This document shows, piece after piece, positions 1 through 13,084 of a DNA stretch of 64,000 nucleotides. The stretch is from Aplectana chamaeleonis. Lineage: Eukaryota > Nematoda > Chromadorea > Rhabditida > Cosmocercidae. Both the position numbers and the translations under genes were made by a program. The DNA lies in the NCBI GenBank assembly GCA_029168955.1, contig JAPDOI010000366.1, forward strand, positions 620,001 to 684,000, written 5' to 3'. The notes beneath the pieces are model-generated. The model had not been told where the DNA came from and did no database searches. It saw only the letters and a list, made by a program, of their open reading frames with translations. Each line of letters opens with the position of its first letter. Positions within the stretch are counted from its first letter, which is position 1.

Positions 1-86
1 TGTATGATATGATGAGGTTCTTGAAGGTAGCTGAACTTCCTAGGTTTTAATGGTCTTCTTCTTCTGCAGCCACAGAGAGGGTCCTG
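1..86 (-). other. 3' tail of the Jockey-type element, non-coding
   Basis: This stretch lies downstream of the last stop codon of the minus-strand retrotransposon remnant. It would be its 3' untranslated region. No poly-A tail (poly-T on this strand) is seen, so the true 3' end is probably outside the window. Confidence 0.4.
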
Positions 87-1690
87 TCATAGATTGAGGA
101 ACTGAGCCACAAGCGTCGGATTCTTCCACAGATCTACTGGTGTTGACGATGTCGGTCTCATCGGGCAGTTGAAAAGGTGCGCAGTAGTATGCCCTTTATT
201 ACCACAATCCGGGCACTCGTCAGGTCTGCTGCTATCGATCTTATGTAAATAAGACATAAGCATGGGGGAGTGAACGCAGCGCAACGAGACAAGGGTGCAC
301 CTGGCACGCCTACCGAGTTCCATCTCGGTTTCGCTGACCTCAGGCGGCACGACTCCTAGAATGGAGTTTACAGCGGTCTTGCATAAGTAATCCTTGACGA
401 ATTGGGTATGCTCAGCACGTAAGAGACGGAGGCGTTCTTGTTGTGCGTTGGTCCATCTCTGTATATTGATTTTCGTGGGAGCATCAGCAAACGGCTTTCT
501 TATACTTCTCTCTCTCTCTCTGACGGGGTCTAATACTCTTCGCGACGGATGATTTGGCTGCTTCAGGATGTTTATGTACAGCTGTTGTGCGTGGAGTTGG
601 CAATGGTCCTTAACTGGCAGGATGCGAGCTTCGGCGTGTAGGTGTTCTACTGGAGAGCTTTTAGAACAGCCTGTTGCGATTCGCAATGCTCCATTTTGAA
701 TGCGCTGCAGCTTGGACCAGGATGTGTCCCACACAATATGCTGCCAGACTGGTGCAGCATACTCCAGGGCGGGCTGTACGATGGCCTTTTACGTGGTCAG
801 GATCGTTTCTTTACTGCACCCCCAGGACGTTCCGCCGAGAGCACGTAGGAAGTTAAGTCTTGTTTTCACTGCAGCTTGCTTCTGCTCAGTGTTCTTATGA
901 AACCTCAACGAAGTATCCAACACGAGTCCGAGCAGCTTAGGGAATCGGGCGGCCGGCAGGCGAGTTTCGTCCCATTTCACCATGGGATGAGCTCTGTGCT
1001 CCGCAGGATCAGTGGAAAAGACGGTGACGGATGATTTAGCGGGAGTTAAGCATTTTGCTATCGAGAAAATATTTCCACTCGATCAAGTAGTCATTGATCT
1101 TACTGGCAGCTACATTTATGTCGCGATCCCGGCATAGTATAGTAATATCATCCGCATATGCTACGTCCTTGATGTCTTGGGATGGAACGGGTAGATCTTC
1201 AATATACAGACTGAAAAGAGCAGGCAATAGAACTCCTCCTTGAGGTACGCCGGTGGCAATTGGGATGCTATTGGAGACGTGCCCTTGAAATAGCACATTT
1301 GCCCGACTTCCTTTGGTGAATGCGGTTATCCACCGCTTCTGCCAGGGCGGAATGGTAGACCTTAACAGGCTCTCCGACAAAATGCCCAAGTTTACAGTGT
1401 CAAAAGCCTTCGTTAGGTCGAGGGCTACACCTACGGTACGCTGAGGTTCCATGGCATTGAAGCCGTCCAAAGCATAGCTCACAATTTCCAGCAGGGCCGT
1501 AGTGCTGGAATGTAGTGTTTTAATGGTTTTGAAAGGATATGAAACAAAACAATCGTATTCTGACGAGAGACAGTTTTGATTGATGAAACAATGTGCAAAA
1601 CGGTGCTGTAACCATGGAGTATTTCGCAATACACCGGTGCGCGACGGATTCCCGTACTTCGGTTTGAATATCACCACGCGACGCACCCAC
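87..1690 (-). pseudogene. Jockey-type non-LTR retrotransposon ORF2 remnant (reverse transcriptase)
   Basis: This is the C-terminal part of the reverse transcriptase polyprotein of a LINE of the Jockey group. In the intact family it copies the element RNA at the nicked target. The reading frame down to 1036 carries the RT core: VALDLTKAFDTVN near 1390-1430, GVPQGG near 1235-1250 and the catalytic YADD box at 1147-1158. A second frame, about 1050 down to 87, holds the thumb motif (KLLGLVLDTSLRFH near 885-930), the LQRIQNGALRIATGC motif near 665-715, and a C-terminal CPDCGNKGHTTAHLFNC zinc-finger-like motif near 165-220. There is a frame change near 1040-1060 and an in-frame TAA at 789-791, so the copy is dead. 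The N-terminal RT part above about 1600 is poorly recognisable, and the endonuclease and ORF1 are absent. Jockey rather than a related clade is inferred from these motifs. Confidence 0.85.
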
Positions 1691-1894
1691 CTGCGACGCG
1701 AAATTTCCGCTGCTGGGCCCTTTTGCTCCTCGTCTCGCCCCATTCAAGTCTCCGCCCCTGATTTCTGTCCTCGGGTCAGCCTCAACGCCCAAAAATACCT
1801 CGGGTCGCCCTCTACGAATGCCTGAACAGTCTACAGTGTGCATTCTGTAATTGCAGACTTTTTTGTTTTAGTAGGGTTACGCCGCGAAACAACC
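1691..1894. other. Unassigned spacer between LINE remnant and satellite
   Basis: No gene or repeat unit is recognised here. It may be decayed upstream sequence of the LINE or old flanking DNA. An AT-rich stretch with a T run lies near 1857-1872, just before the first degenerate satellite units. Confidence 0.4.
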
Positions 1895-2990
1895 GAACGG
1901 GACGTCGTAGAAAGTCAGCGGGACACCAGCGTGAGTGCGCCGGACGCCGAAAAAATGTGCGGGACCCCAATGGCAGTGCGACAAGCGCCGTAGAAGGTGT
2001 ACGGAACCCATGTAAGAGCGCCGGACGCCGAAAAAATGTGTGGGACCCCAGTGGCAGTGCGCCCGAAGTATGTGGGACCCATTTAAGAGTGCGCCGGACG
2101 CATAAGTTAGTTTGCGGGACCCATGTAAGAGTGCGCCGGACGCCATAGAAAGTGTACTGAACCCATGTAAGAATGCGCCGAACGCCATATAAAGTGTGCG
2201 GGCCTCATGTAAGAGTGGGCCGGATGCCATAGAAAATGTGCGGAACTCATGTAAGAATGCGCCGGACGCCATAAAGATGTTCGGGACCCATGTAAGAGTG
2301 TCCCGGAAGCCATATAAAATGTGCGCGACCCATATAAGAGTAAGTCGGACCCCAGAGCAAGTGCACGGGACCCATGTAAGAGTGCGACGGACGCCGTAGA
2401 GGACCCATGTAAGTGTGCGCCGGACGCATAAGTTAGTTTGAGGGACCCATGTAAGAGTGCGCCGGACGCCATATAAAGTGTGCGAGACCCATGTTAGAGT
2501 GCGCCAGACGTCATATAAAGTGTGCGGGCCTCATGCAAGAGTGGGCCGGACGCCATAGAAAATGTGCGGAACCCATGTAAGAGTGCGCCGGACGCCATGA
2601 AAATGTGCGGGACCCATGCAAGATTGCCCCGGAAGCCATATGAAATGTGCGCGAGCCATATAAGAGTAAGTCGGACCCCAGAGAAAGTGTACGGGACCCA
2701 TGTAGGCGTGTGTCGGACGCTACGAAAAATGTGCGGGCCCCATGTAAGAGTGCGCCGGACGCCATAGAAAATGTGCGGGATCCATGTAAGAGTGCGCCGG
2801 ACGCCATAGAAAGTGTACGGGACCCATGTAGGCGTGTGTCGGACGCTATTAAAAATGTGCGGGACCCATGCAAGAGTGCGCCGGACGCCATAGAAAGTGT
2901 ACGGGACCCATGTAGGTGTGTGCCCGACGCTACGAAAATGTGCGGGACCCGTGTTAGAGTACGCCGGACATCATGAAAAGTGTGCGTGAC
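1895..2990. repeat. Degenerate left edge of the 42-bp satellite
   Basis: The first recognisable satellite units appear here with many substitutions and irregular unit lengths, for example a shortened unit near 2390-2410 and GACCCCAGTGGCAGTGCG variants near 1965-2060. Further in, units become regular. Decay at an array edge with homogenisation inside is the usual pattern for satellites, so this is probably the true array border. Confidence 0.85.
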
Positions 2991-5900
2991 TCATGTGGGA
3001 GTGCGCCGGACGCCATAGAAAATGTGCGGGATCCATGTAAGAGTGCGCCGGACGCCATATAAAGTGTACGGGACCCCTGTTAGAGTGCGCTGGACGCCAT
3101 ACAAAGTGGGCGGGACCCATGTTAGAGTGCGCCGGACGTCATATGAAGTGTGCGGGCCTCATTTAAGAGGGCGTCGAACGCCGTAGAAAGTGTACGGGAC
3201 CCATGTTAGAGTGCGCCGGACGTCATATGAAGTGTGCGGAACCCATGTAAGAGTGCACCGGACGCCATAAAAATGTGCGGGACCCTTGTAAGACTGCCCC
3301 CAACATAATTTAAAACGTGCGGGACCCATGTAAGAGTAAGTCGGACGCCAGAGAAAGTGCACGGGACCCATGCAAGAGTGCGCCGGACGCCATAGAAAGT
3401 GTACGGGACCCATGTAGGCGTGTGTCGGACGCTATGAAAAATGTGCGGGACCCGTGTTAGAGTGCGCCGGACGTCATATAAAGTGTGCGGGACTCATGTG
3501 GGAGTGCGCCGGACGCCACAGGAAACTGTGCGGGATCCATGTTAGAGTGCGCCGGGCGTCATATAAAGTGTGCGGGCCCCATTTAAGAGTGCGTCGAACG
3601 CCATAGAAAGTGTACGGGACCCATGTTAGAGTGCGCTGGACGCCATACAAAGTGGGCGGGACCCATGTTAGAGTGCGCCGGACGTCATATGAAGTGTGCG
3701 GGCCTCATTTAAGAGTGCGTCGAACGCCGTAGAAAGTGTACGGGACCCATGTTAGAGTGCGCCGGACGTCATATAAAGTGTGCGGGGCTCATGTAAGAGT
3801 GCGCCGGACGCCATAGAAAATGTGCGGAACCCATGTAAGAGTGCACCGAACGCCATAAAAATGTGCGGGACCCATGTAAGACTGCCCCCAACACAATTTA
3901 AAACGTGCGGGACCCATGTAAGAGTAAGTCGGACGCCATAGAAAGTGTACGGGACCCATGTAGGCGTGTGTCGGACGCTATGAAAAATGTGGGACCCATG
4001 TAAGAGTAAGTCGGACGCCAGAGAAAGTGCACGGGACCCATGCAAGAGTGCGCCGGACGCCATAGAAAGTGTACGGGACCCATGTAAGAGTGCGCCGGAC
4101 GCCATGGAAAATGTGCGGGATCCATGAAAGAGTGCGCCGGACGCCATAGAAAGTGTACGGGACCCATGTAGGCGTGTGTCGGACGCTATTAAAAATGTGC
4201 GGGACCCATGCAAGAGTGCGCCGGACGCCATAGAAAGTGTACGGGACCCATGTAGGCGTGTGTCGGACGCTATGAAAATGTGCGGGACCCGTGTTAGAGT
4301 GCGCCGGACGTCATATAAAGTGTGCGGGACTCATGTGGAGTGCGCCGGACGCCATAGAAAATGTGCGGGATCCATGTAAGAGTGCGTCGAACGCCATAGA
4401 AAGTGTACGGGACCCCTGTTAGAGTGCGCTGGACGCCATACAAAGTGGGCGGGACCCATGTTAGAGTGCGCCGGACGTCATATGAAGTGTGCGGGCCTCA
4501 TTTAAGAGGGCGTCGAACGCCGTAGAAAGTGTACGGGACCCATGTTAGAGTGCGCCGGACGTCATATAAAGTGTGCGGGGCTCATGTAAGAGTGCGCCGG
4601 ACGCCATAGAAAATGTGCGGAACCCATGTAAGAGTGCACCGGACGCCAGAAAAGTGTGCGGGACCCATGTAAGACTGCCCCAACACAATTTAAAGCGTGC
4701 GGGACCCATGTAAGAGTGTCGGACGCCAGAGAAAGTGCACGGGACCCATGCAAGAGTGCGCCGGACGCCATAGAAAGTGTACGGGACCCATGTAGGCGTG
4801 TGTCGGACGCTATGAAAAATGTGCGGGACCCGTGTTAGAGTGCGCCGGACGTCATATAAAGTGTGCGGGACTCATGTGGGAGTGCGCCGGACGCCATAGG
4901 AAACTGTGCGGGATCCATGTTAGAGTGCGCCGGGCGTCATATAAAGTGTGCGGGCCCCATTTAAGAGTGCGTCGAACGCCATAGAAAGTGTACGGGACCC
5001 ATGTTAGAGTGCGCTGGACGCCATACAAAGTGGGCGGGACCCATGTTAGAGTGCGCCGGACGTCATATGAAGTGTGCGGGCCTCATTTAAGAGTGCGTCG
5101 AACGCCGTAGAAAGTGTGCGGGACCCATGTAAGAGTGCGCCGGACGCCATAGAAAATGTGCGGAACCCATGTAAGAGTGCACCGGACGCCATAAAAATGT
5201 GCGGGACCCATGTAAGAGTAAGTCGGACGCCATAGAAAGTGTACGGGACCCATGTAGGCGTGTGTCGGACGCTATGAAAAATGTGCGGGACCCGTGTTAG
5301 AGTGCGCCGGACGTCATATAAAGTGTGCGGGACTCATGTGGGAGTGCGCCGGACGCCATAGAAAATGTGCGGGATCCATGTAAGAGTGCGTCGAACGCCA
5401 TAGAAAGTGTACGGGACCCATGTTGGAGTGCGCTGGACGCCATACAAAGTGGGCGGGACCCATGTTAGAGTGCGCCGGACGTCATATGAAGTGTGCGGGC
5501 CTCATTTAAGAGGGCGTCGAACGCCGTAGAAAGTGTACGGGACCCATGTTAGAGTGCGCCGGACGTCATATAAAGTGTGCGGGGGTCATGGAAGAGTGCG
5601 CCGGACGCCATAGAAAATGTGGGGAACCCATGTAAGAGTCCACCGGACGCCATAAAAGTGTGCGGGACCCATGTAAGACTGCCCCCAACACAATTTAAAA
5701 CGTGCGGGACCCATGTAAGAGTGTCGGACGCCAGAGAAAGTGCACGGGACCCATGCAAGAGTGCGCCGGACGCCATAGAAAGTGTACGGGACCCATGTAG
5801 GCGTGTGTCGGACGCTATGAAAAATGTGCGGGACCCGTGTTAGAGTGCGCCGGACGTCATATAAAGTGTGCGGGACTCATGTGGGAGTGCGCCGGACGCC

Positions 5901-8900
5901 ATAGGAAACTGTGCGGGATCCATGTTAGAGTGCGCCGGGCGTCATATAAAGTGTGCGGGCCCCATTTAAGAGTGCGTCGAACGCCATAGAAAGTGTACGG
6001 GACCCATGTTAGAGTGCGCTGGACGCCATACAAAGTGGGCGGGACCCATGTTAGAGTGCGCCGGACGTCATATGAAGTGTGCGGGCCTCATTTAAGAGTG
6101 CGTCGAACGCCGTAGAAAGTGTGCGGGACCCATGTAAGAGTGCGCCGGACGCCATAGAAAATGTGCGGAACCCATGTAAGAGTGCACCGGACGCCATAAA
6201 AATGTGCGGGACCCATGTAAGAGTGCGCCGGACGCCATAGAAAGTGTACGGGACCCATGTAGGCGTGTGTCGGACGCTATGAAAAATGTGCGGGACCCGT
6301 GTTAGAGTGCGCCGGACGTCATATAAAGTGTGCGGGACTCATGTGGGAGTGCGCCGGACGCCATAGAAAATGTGCGGGATCCATGTAAGAGTGCGTCGAA
6401 CGCCATAGAAAGTGTACGGGACCCCTGTTAGAGTGCGCTGGACGCCATACAAAGTGGGCGGGACCCATGTTAGAGTGCGCCGGACGTCATATGAAGTGTG
6501 CGGGCCTCATTTAAGAGGGCGTCGAACGCCGTAGAAAGTGTACGGGACCCATGTTAGAGTGCGCCGGACGTCATATAAAGTGTGCGGGGCTCATGTAAGA
6601 GTGCGCCGGACGCCATAGAAAATGTGCGGAACCCATGTAAGAGTGCACCGGACGCCATAAAAGTGTGCGGGACCCATGTAAGACTGCCCCCAACACAATT
6701 TAAAACGTGCGGGACCCATGTAAGAGTGTCGGACGCCAGAGAAAGTGCACGGGACCCATGCAAGAGTGCGCCGGACGCCATAGAAAGTGTACGGGACCCA
6801 TGTAGGCGTGTGTCGGACGCTATGAAAAATGTGCGGGACCCGTGTTAGAGTGCGCCGGACGTCATATAAAGTGTGCGGGACTCATGTGGGAGTGCGCCGG
6901 ACGCCATAGGAAACTGTGCGGGATCCATGTTAGAGTGCGCCGGGCGTCATATAAAGTGTGCGGGCCCCATTTAAGAGTGCGTCGAACGCCATAGAAAGTG
7001 TACGGGACCCATGTTAGAGTGCGCTGGACGCCATACAAAGTGGGCGGGACCCATGTTAGAGTGCGCCGGACGTCATATGAAGTGTGCGGGCCTCATTTAA
7101 GAGTGCGTCGAACGCCGTAGAAAGTGTGCGGGACCCATGTAAGAGTGCGCCGGACGCCATAGAAAATGTGCGGAACCCATGTAAGAGTGCACCGGACGCC
7201 ATAAAAATGTGTGGGACCCATGTAAGAGTAAGTCGGACGCCAGAGAAAGTGCACGGGACCCATGCAAGAGTGCGCCGGACGCCATAGAAAGTGTACGGGA
7301 CCCATGTAAGAGTGCGCCGGACGCCGTGGAAAATGTGCGGGATTCATGTTAGAGTGCGCCGGGCGTCATATAAAGTGTGCGGGCCCCATTTAAGAGTGCG
7401 TCGAACGCCATAGAAAGTGTACGGGGCCCATGTTAGAGTGCGCCGGACGTCATACAAAGTGGGCGGGACCCATGTTAGAGTGCGCCGGACGCCATATGAA
7501 GTGTGCGGGCCTCATTTAAGAGAGCGTCGAACGCCGTAGAAAGTGTACGGGACCCATGTTGGAGTGCGCCGGACGCCATATAAAGTGTGCGGGACCCATG
7601 TAAGAGTGCGCCGGACGCCATATTAAGTGTTCGGGACCCATGTAAGAGTGCATCGAACGCCATAGAAAGTGTACGGGACCCATGTTAGAGTGCGTCGGAC
7701 GTCATATAAAGTGTGCGGGATCCATGTTAGAGTGCGCCGGACGTCATATGAAGTGTGCGGGCCTCATTTAAGAGTGCGTCGAACGCCGTAGAAAGTGTAC
7801 GGGACCCATGTTAGAGTGCGCCGGACGCCGTATGAAGTGTGCGGGACCCATGTAAGAGTGCGCCGGACGCCATATTAAGTGTTTGGGACCCATGTAAGAA
7901 TCTGTCGGACGCCATAGAAAGTGTACGGGACACATGTTAGAGTGCGCCGGACGTCATATAAAGTGTGCGGGACCCATGTAAGAGTGCGCCGGACGCCATA
8001 TTAAGTGTTCGGGACCCATGTAACAATCTGTCGGACGCCATAGAAAGTGTACGGGACCCATGTTAGAGTGCGCCGGACGTCATATAAAGTGCGCGGGGCT
8101 CATGTAAGAGTGCGCCGGACGCCATAGAAAATGTGCGGAACCCATGTAAGAGTGCACCGGACGCCATAAAAATGTGCGGGACCCACGTAAGACTGCCCCC
8201 AACACAATTTTAAGCGTGCGGGACCCATGTAAGAGTAAGTCGGACGCCAGAGAAAGTGCACGGGACCCATGCAAGAGTGCGCTGGACGCCATAGAAAGTG
8301 TACGGGACCCACGTAGGCGTGTGTCGGACGCTATGAAAAATGTGCGGGACCCGTGTTAGAGTGCGCCGGACGCCATATAAAGTGTGCGGGACTCATGTGG
8401 GAGTGCGCCGGACGCCATAGAAAAATGTGCGGGATCCATGTAAGAGTGTGCCGGACGCCATACAAAGTGGGCGGGACCCATGTAAGAGTGCGCCGGACGC
8501 TATGGAAAATGTGCGGGATTCATGTTAGAGTGCGCCGGGCGTCATATAAAGTGTGCGGGCCCAATTTAAGAGTGCGTCGAACGCCATAGAAAGTGTACGG
8601 GACCCATGTTAGAGTGCGCCGGACGCCATACAAAGTGGGCGGGACCCATTTTAGAGTGCGCCGGACGTCATATGAAGTGTGCGGGCCTCATTTAAGAGTG
8701 CGTCGAACGCCGTAGAAAGTGTACGGGACCCATGTTAGAGTGCGCCGGACGTCATATAAAGTGTGCGGGGCTCATGTAAGAGTGCGCCGGACCCCATAGA
8801 AAATGTGCGGAACCCATGTAAGAGTACACCGGACGCCATAAAAATGTGCGGGACCCATGTAAGACTGCCTCCGACACAATTTAAAACGTGCGGGACCCAT

Positions 8901-9722
8901 GTAAGAGTAAGTCGGACGCCAGAGAAAGTGCACGGGACCCATGCAAGAGTGCGCCGGACGCCATAGAAAGTGTACGGGACCCATGTAGGCGTGTGTCGGA
9001 CGCTATGAAAAATGTGCGGGACCCGTGTTAGAGTGCGCCGGACGTCATATAAAGTGTGCGGGACTCATGTGGGAGTGCGCCGGACGCCATAGAAAAATGT
9101 GCGGGATTCATGTTAGAGTGCGCCGGGCGTCATATAAAGTGTGCGGGCCCAATTTAAGAGTGCGTCGAACGCCATAGAAAGTGTACGGGACCCATGTTAG
9201 AGTGCGCTGGACGCCATACAAAGTGGGCGGGACCCATGTTAGAGTGCGCCGGACGTCATATGAAGTGTGCGGGCCTCATTTAAGAGTGCGTCGAACGCCA
9301 TAGAAAATGTGCGGAACCCATGCAAGAGTGCACCGGACGCCATAAAAATGTGCGGGACCCATGTAAGACTGCCCCCAACACAATTTAAAACGTGCGGGAC
9401 CCATGTAAGAGTAAGTCGGACGCTATGAAAAATGTGCGGGACCCGTGTTAGAGTGCGCCGGACGTCGTATAAAGTTTGCGGGACTCATGTGGGAGTGCGC
9501 TGGACGCCATAGAAAAATGTGCGGGATCCATGTAAGAGTGTGCCGGACGCCACACAAAGTGGGCGGGACCCATGTAAGAGTGCGCCGGACGCTATGGAAA
9601 ATGTGCGGGATTCATGTTAGAGTGCGCCGGACGCCATATAAAGTGTGCGGGACTCATGTGGGAGTCCGCCGGACGCCATATGAAGTGTGCGGGCCTCATT
9701 TAAGAGTGCGTCGAACGCCATA
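2991..9722. repeat. 42-bp tandem satellite, block A
   Basis: Head-to-tail units of 42 bp are recognised by GCGGGACCCATG, then TAAGAGTGCGCCGGACGCC (or TTAGAG and GACGTC variants), then ATATAAAG, ATAGAAAG or ATTAAG. The consensus is about 57% GC with four CpG sites per unit. Many units contain TATAAA. A divergent unit with CTGCCCCCAACACAATTT recurs about every 0.5-1 kb in this block (near 3290, 3890, 4670, 5680, 6685, 8190, 8860, 9365). I see no gene. Open frames here follow from the period being a multiple of three. Confidence 0.95.
4490..7130. repeat. Higher-order repeat of about 1.0 kb (24 monomers)
   Basis: The same order of monomer variants recurs with a step of 987 bp and then 1005 bp (24 x 42 - 3). 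Landmarks are the CTGCCCC...CAATTTAAA unit at about 4672, 5678 and 6684, and the GGAAACTGTGCGGG variant near 4900, 5905 and 6910. About two and a half copies are present. Confidence 0.8.
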
Positions 9723-9726
9723 TTAA
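9723..9726. repeat. TTAA target-site duplication, left
   Basis: TTAA directly precedes the MITE. The same TTAA follows it at 10216-10219. The unoccupied paralogous site at 52588-52591 has a single TTAA. Confidence 0.9.
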
Positions 9727-9741
9727 AGGCACAGTACACCC
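9727..9741 (+). repeat. MITE left terminal inverted repeat
   Basis: AGGCACAGTACACCC, matching the reverse complement of the right end at 14 of 15 positions. Confidence 0.9.
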
Positions 9742-10200
9742 TCAGATATGAATTTTGAGATTTTCTTGTAATTGTGTAGAAGACCTCTCCTGTATAACAC
9801 GTGCCAAATGCGAGATCTCAATTCCTCCAAATAAAGCGAGATATGAGCGACCACCACAGGCCCGACCTCCTTCGTTCACCACCACAGGCCCGGTCCCCTA
9901 CCAGATTTACGAACTCGATATCGACTGGATGGATGGATGAATTCTTAACCAATCACCGTTCTTCAACCCATTGCCGGACTGTCTCCTTATCCTGGCTCGC
10001 TCTCGCACAACGCTTGAGAATGAAGAGAAATACAGGCTCATGTTAGACAACTGTCCACCAATTTTTCACCGTCAAAATTTTGGCATCTTTGAAGAGCCAT
10101 AACTTTGTTCAAAGGAGGCCTTGGACAATTTCGGAGACACCACTGTGATCAGCGTGTGACTCTCTCCAAGATAAGCATGAAATCTGAAAATTAATTTTTT

Positions 10201-10215
10201 GGGTGTCCTGTGCCT
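10201..10215 (-). repeat. MITE right terminal inverted repeat
   Basis: GGGTGTCCTGTGCCT on the plus strand, the inverted copy of the left end, followed by TTAA at 10216-10219. Confidence 0.9.
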
Positions 10216-13084
10216 TTAAGTGTTCGGGACCCATGTAAGAATGCGTCGGACGCCATAGAAAGTGTACGGGACCCATGTTAGAGTGCGCCGGACGCCATGG
10301 AAAATTTGCGGGATTCATGTTAGAGTGCGCCGGGCGTCATATAAAGTGTGCGGGCCCCATTTAAGAGTGCGTCGAACGCCATTGAGAGTGTACGGGACCC
10401 ATGTTAGAGTGCGCCGGACGTCATATGAAGTGTGCGGGCCTCATTTAAGAGTGCGTCGAACGCCGTAGAAAGTGTACGGGACCCATGTTAGAGTGCGCCG
10501 GACGCCGTATCAAGTGTGCGGGACCCATGTAAGAGTGCGCCGGACGCCATATTAAGTGTTCGGGACCCATGTAAAAATCTGTCGGACGCCATAGAAAGTG
10601 TACGGGACCCATGTTAGAGTGCGCCGGACGTCATATAAAGTGTGCGGGACCCATGTAAGAGTGCACCGGACGCCATAAAAATGTGCGGGACCCACGTAAG
10701 ACTGCCCCCAACACAATTTAAAGCGTGCGGGACCCATGTAAGAGTAAGTCGGACGCCAGAGAAAGTGCACGGGACCCATGCAAGAGTGCGCTGGACGCCA
10801 TAGAAAGTGTACGGGACCCACGTAGGCGTGTGCCGGACGCCATACAAAGTGGGCGGGACCCATGTAAGAGGGCGCCGGACGCTATGGAAAATGTGCGGGA
10901 TTCATGTTAGAGTGCGCCGGGCGTCATATAAAGTGTGCGGGCCCAATTTAAGAGTGCGTCGAACGCCATAGAAAGTGTACGGGACCCATGTTAGAGTGCG
11001 CCGGACGCCATACAAAGTGGGCGGGACCCATTTTAGAGTGCGCCGGACGTCATATGAAGTGTGCGGGCCTCATTTAAGAGTGCGTCGAACGCCGTAGAAA
11101 GTGTACGGGACCCATGTTAGAGTGCGCCGGACGTCATATAAAGTGTGCGGGGCTCATGTAAGAGTGCGCCGGACGCCATAGAAAATGTGCGGAACCCATG
11201 TAAGAGTACACCGGACGCCATAAAAATGTGCGGGACCCATGTAAGACTGCCTCCGACACAATTTAAAACGTGCGGGACCCATGTAAGAGTAAGTCGGACG
11301 CCAGAGAAAGTGCACGGGACCCATGCAAGAGTGCGCCGGACGCCATAGAAAGTGTACGGGACCCATGTAGGCGTGTGTCGGACGCTATGAAAAATGTGCG
11401 GGACCCGTGTTAGAGTGCGCCGGACGTCATATAAAGTGTGCGGGACTCATGTGGGAGTGCGCTGGACGCCATAGAAAAATGTGCGGGATCCATGTAAGAG
11501 TGTGCCGGACGCCACACAAAGTGGGCGGGACCCATGTAAGAGTGCGCCGGACGCTATGGAAAATGTGCGGGATTCATGTTAGAGTGCGCCGGACGCCATA
11601 TAAAGTGTGCGGGACTCATGTGGGAGTGCGCTGGACGCCATAGAAAAATGTGCGGGATCCATGTAAGAGTGCGTCGAACGCCATAGAAAGTGTACGGGAC
11701 CCATGTTAGAGTCCGCCGGACGCCATATGAAGTGTGCGGGCCTCATTTAAGAGTGCGTCGAACGCCGTAGAAAGTGTACGGGACCCATGTTAGAGTGCGC
11801 CGGACGCCATATAAAGTGTGCGGGACCCATGTAAGAGTGCGCCGGACGCCATATTAAGTGTTCGGGACCCATGTAAGAATGCGTCGGACGCCATAGAAAG
11901 TGTACGGGACCCATGTTAGAGTGCGCCGGACGCCATGGAAAATTTGCGGGATTCATGTTAGAGTGCGCCGGGCGTCATATAAAGTGTGCGGGCCCCATTT
12001 AAGAGTGCGTCGAACGCCATAGAGAGTGTACGGGACCCATGTTAGAGTGCGCCGGACGCCATACAAAGTGGGCGGGACCCATGTTAGAGTGCGCCGGACG
12101 TCATATGAAGTGTGCGGGCCTCATTTAAGAGTGCGTCGAACGCCGTAGAAAGTGTACGGGACCCATGTTAGAGTGCGCCGTACGCCGTATCAAGTGTGCG
12201 GGACCCATGTACGAGTGCGCCGGAAGCCATATTAAGTGTTCGGGACCCATGTAAGAATCTGTCGGACGCCATAGAAAGTGTACGGGACCCATGTTAGAGT
12301 GCGCCGGACGTCATATAAAGTGTGCGGGGCTCATGTAAGAGTGCGCCGGACGCCACAAAAAATGTGCGGAACCCATGTAAGAGTGCACCGGACGCCATAA
12401 AAATGTGCGGGACCCATGTAAGACTGCCCCCAACACAATTTAAAACGTGCGGGACCCATGTAAGAGTAAGTCGGACGCCAGAGAAAGTGCACGGGACCCA
12501 TGCAAGAGTGCGCCGGACGCCATAGAAAGTGTACGGGACCCATGTAGGCGTGTGTCGGACGCTATAAAAAATGTGCGGGACCCGTGTTAGAGTGCGCCGG
12601 ACGTCATATAAAGTGTGCGGGACTCATGTGGGAGTGCGCCGGACGCCATAGAAAAATGTGCGGGATCCATGTTAGAGTGCGCCGGGCGTCATATAAAGTG
12701 TGCGGCCCCCATTTTAGAGTGCGTCGAACGCCATAGAAAGTGTACGGGACCCATGTTAGAGTGCGCCGGACGCCATACAAAGTGGGCGGGACCCATGTTA
12801 GAGTGCGCCGGACGTCATATGAAGTGTGCGGGCCTCATTTAAGAGTGCGTCGAACGCCTTAGAAAGTGTACGGGACCCATGTTAGAGTGCGCCGGACGTC
12901 ATATAAAGTGTGCGGGGCTCATGTAAGAGTGCGCCGGACGCCACAAAAAATGTGCGGAACCCATGTAAGAGTGCACCGGACGCCATAAAAATGTGCGGGA
13001 CCCATGTAAGACTGCCCCCAACATAATTTAAAACGTGCGGGACCCATGTAAGAGTAAGTCGGACGCCATAGAAAGTGTACGGGA
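10216..13084. repeat. 42-bp tandem satellite, block B
   Basis: The satellite resumes right after the MITE with AAGTGTTCGGGACCC. This block is rich in the divergent CTGCC(C/T)CC(A/G)ACACAATTT unit (near 10697, 11246, 12422, 13009). Its 11.65-13.3 kb part is repeated at 23.25-24.9 kb with an offset of about 11.6 kb. No gene is seen. Confidence 0.93.

Larger units (their letters stand above)
9727..10215. mobile_element. 489-bp MITE with TTAA target duplication (piggyBac-like)
   Basis: The element interrupts the satellite between two TTAA copies. Its ends are inverted repeats: AGGCACAGTACACCC at 9727-9741 and the complement of AGGCACAGGACACCC at 10201-10215 (14 of 15 match). The interior is not satellite and has no coding potential beyond chance open frames. 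It includes a 15-bp direct repeat, ACCACCACAGGCCCG, at 9850-9864 and 9878-9892. TTAA duplication is the hallmark of piggyBac-type transposition, so a piggyBac-like transposase acting in trans is inferred; no transposase is present. The empty site at 52.59 kb confirms the borders. Confidence 0.9.

Noticed and set aside
1520..1843. Separate minus-strand gene upstream of the LINE RT
   Set aside because: The predicted protein is low-complexity and unlike any domain I know; it overlaps the decayed RT start.
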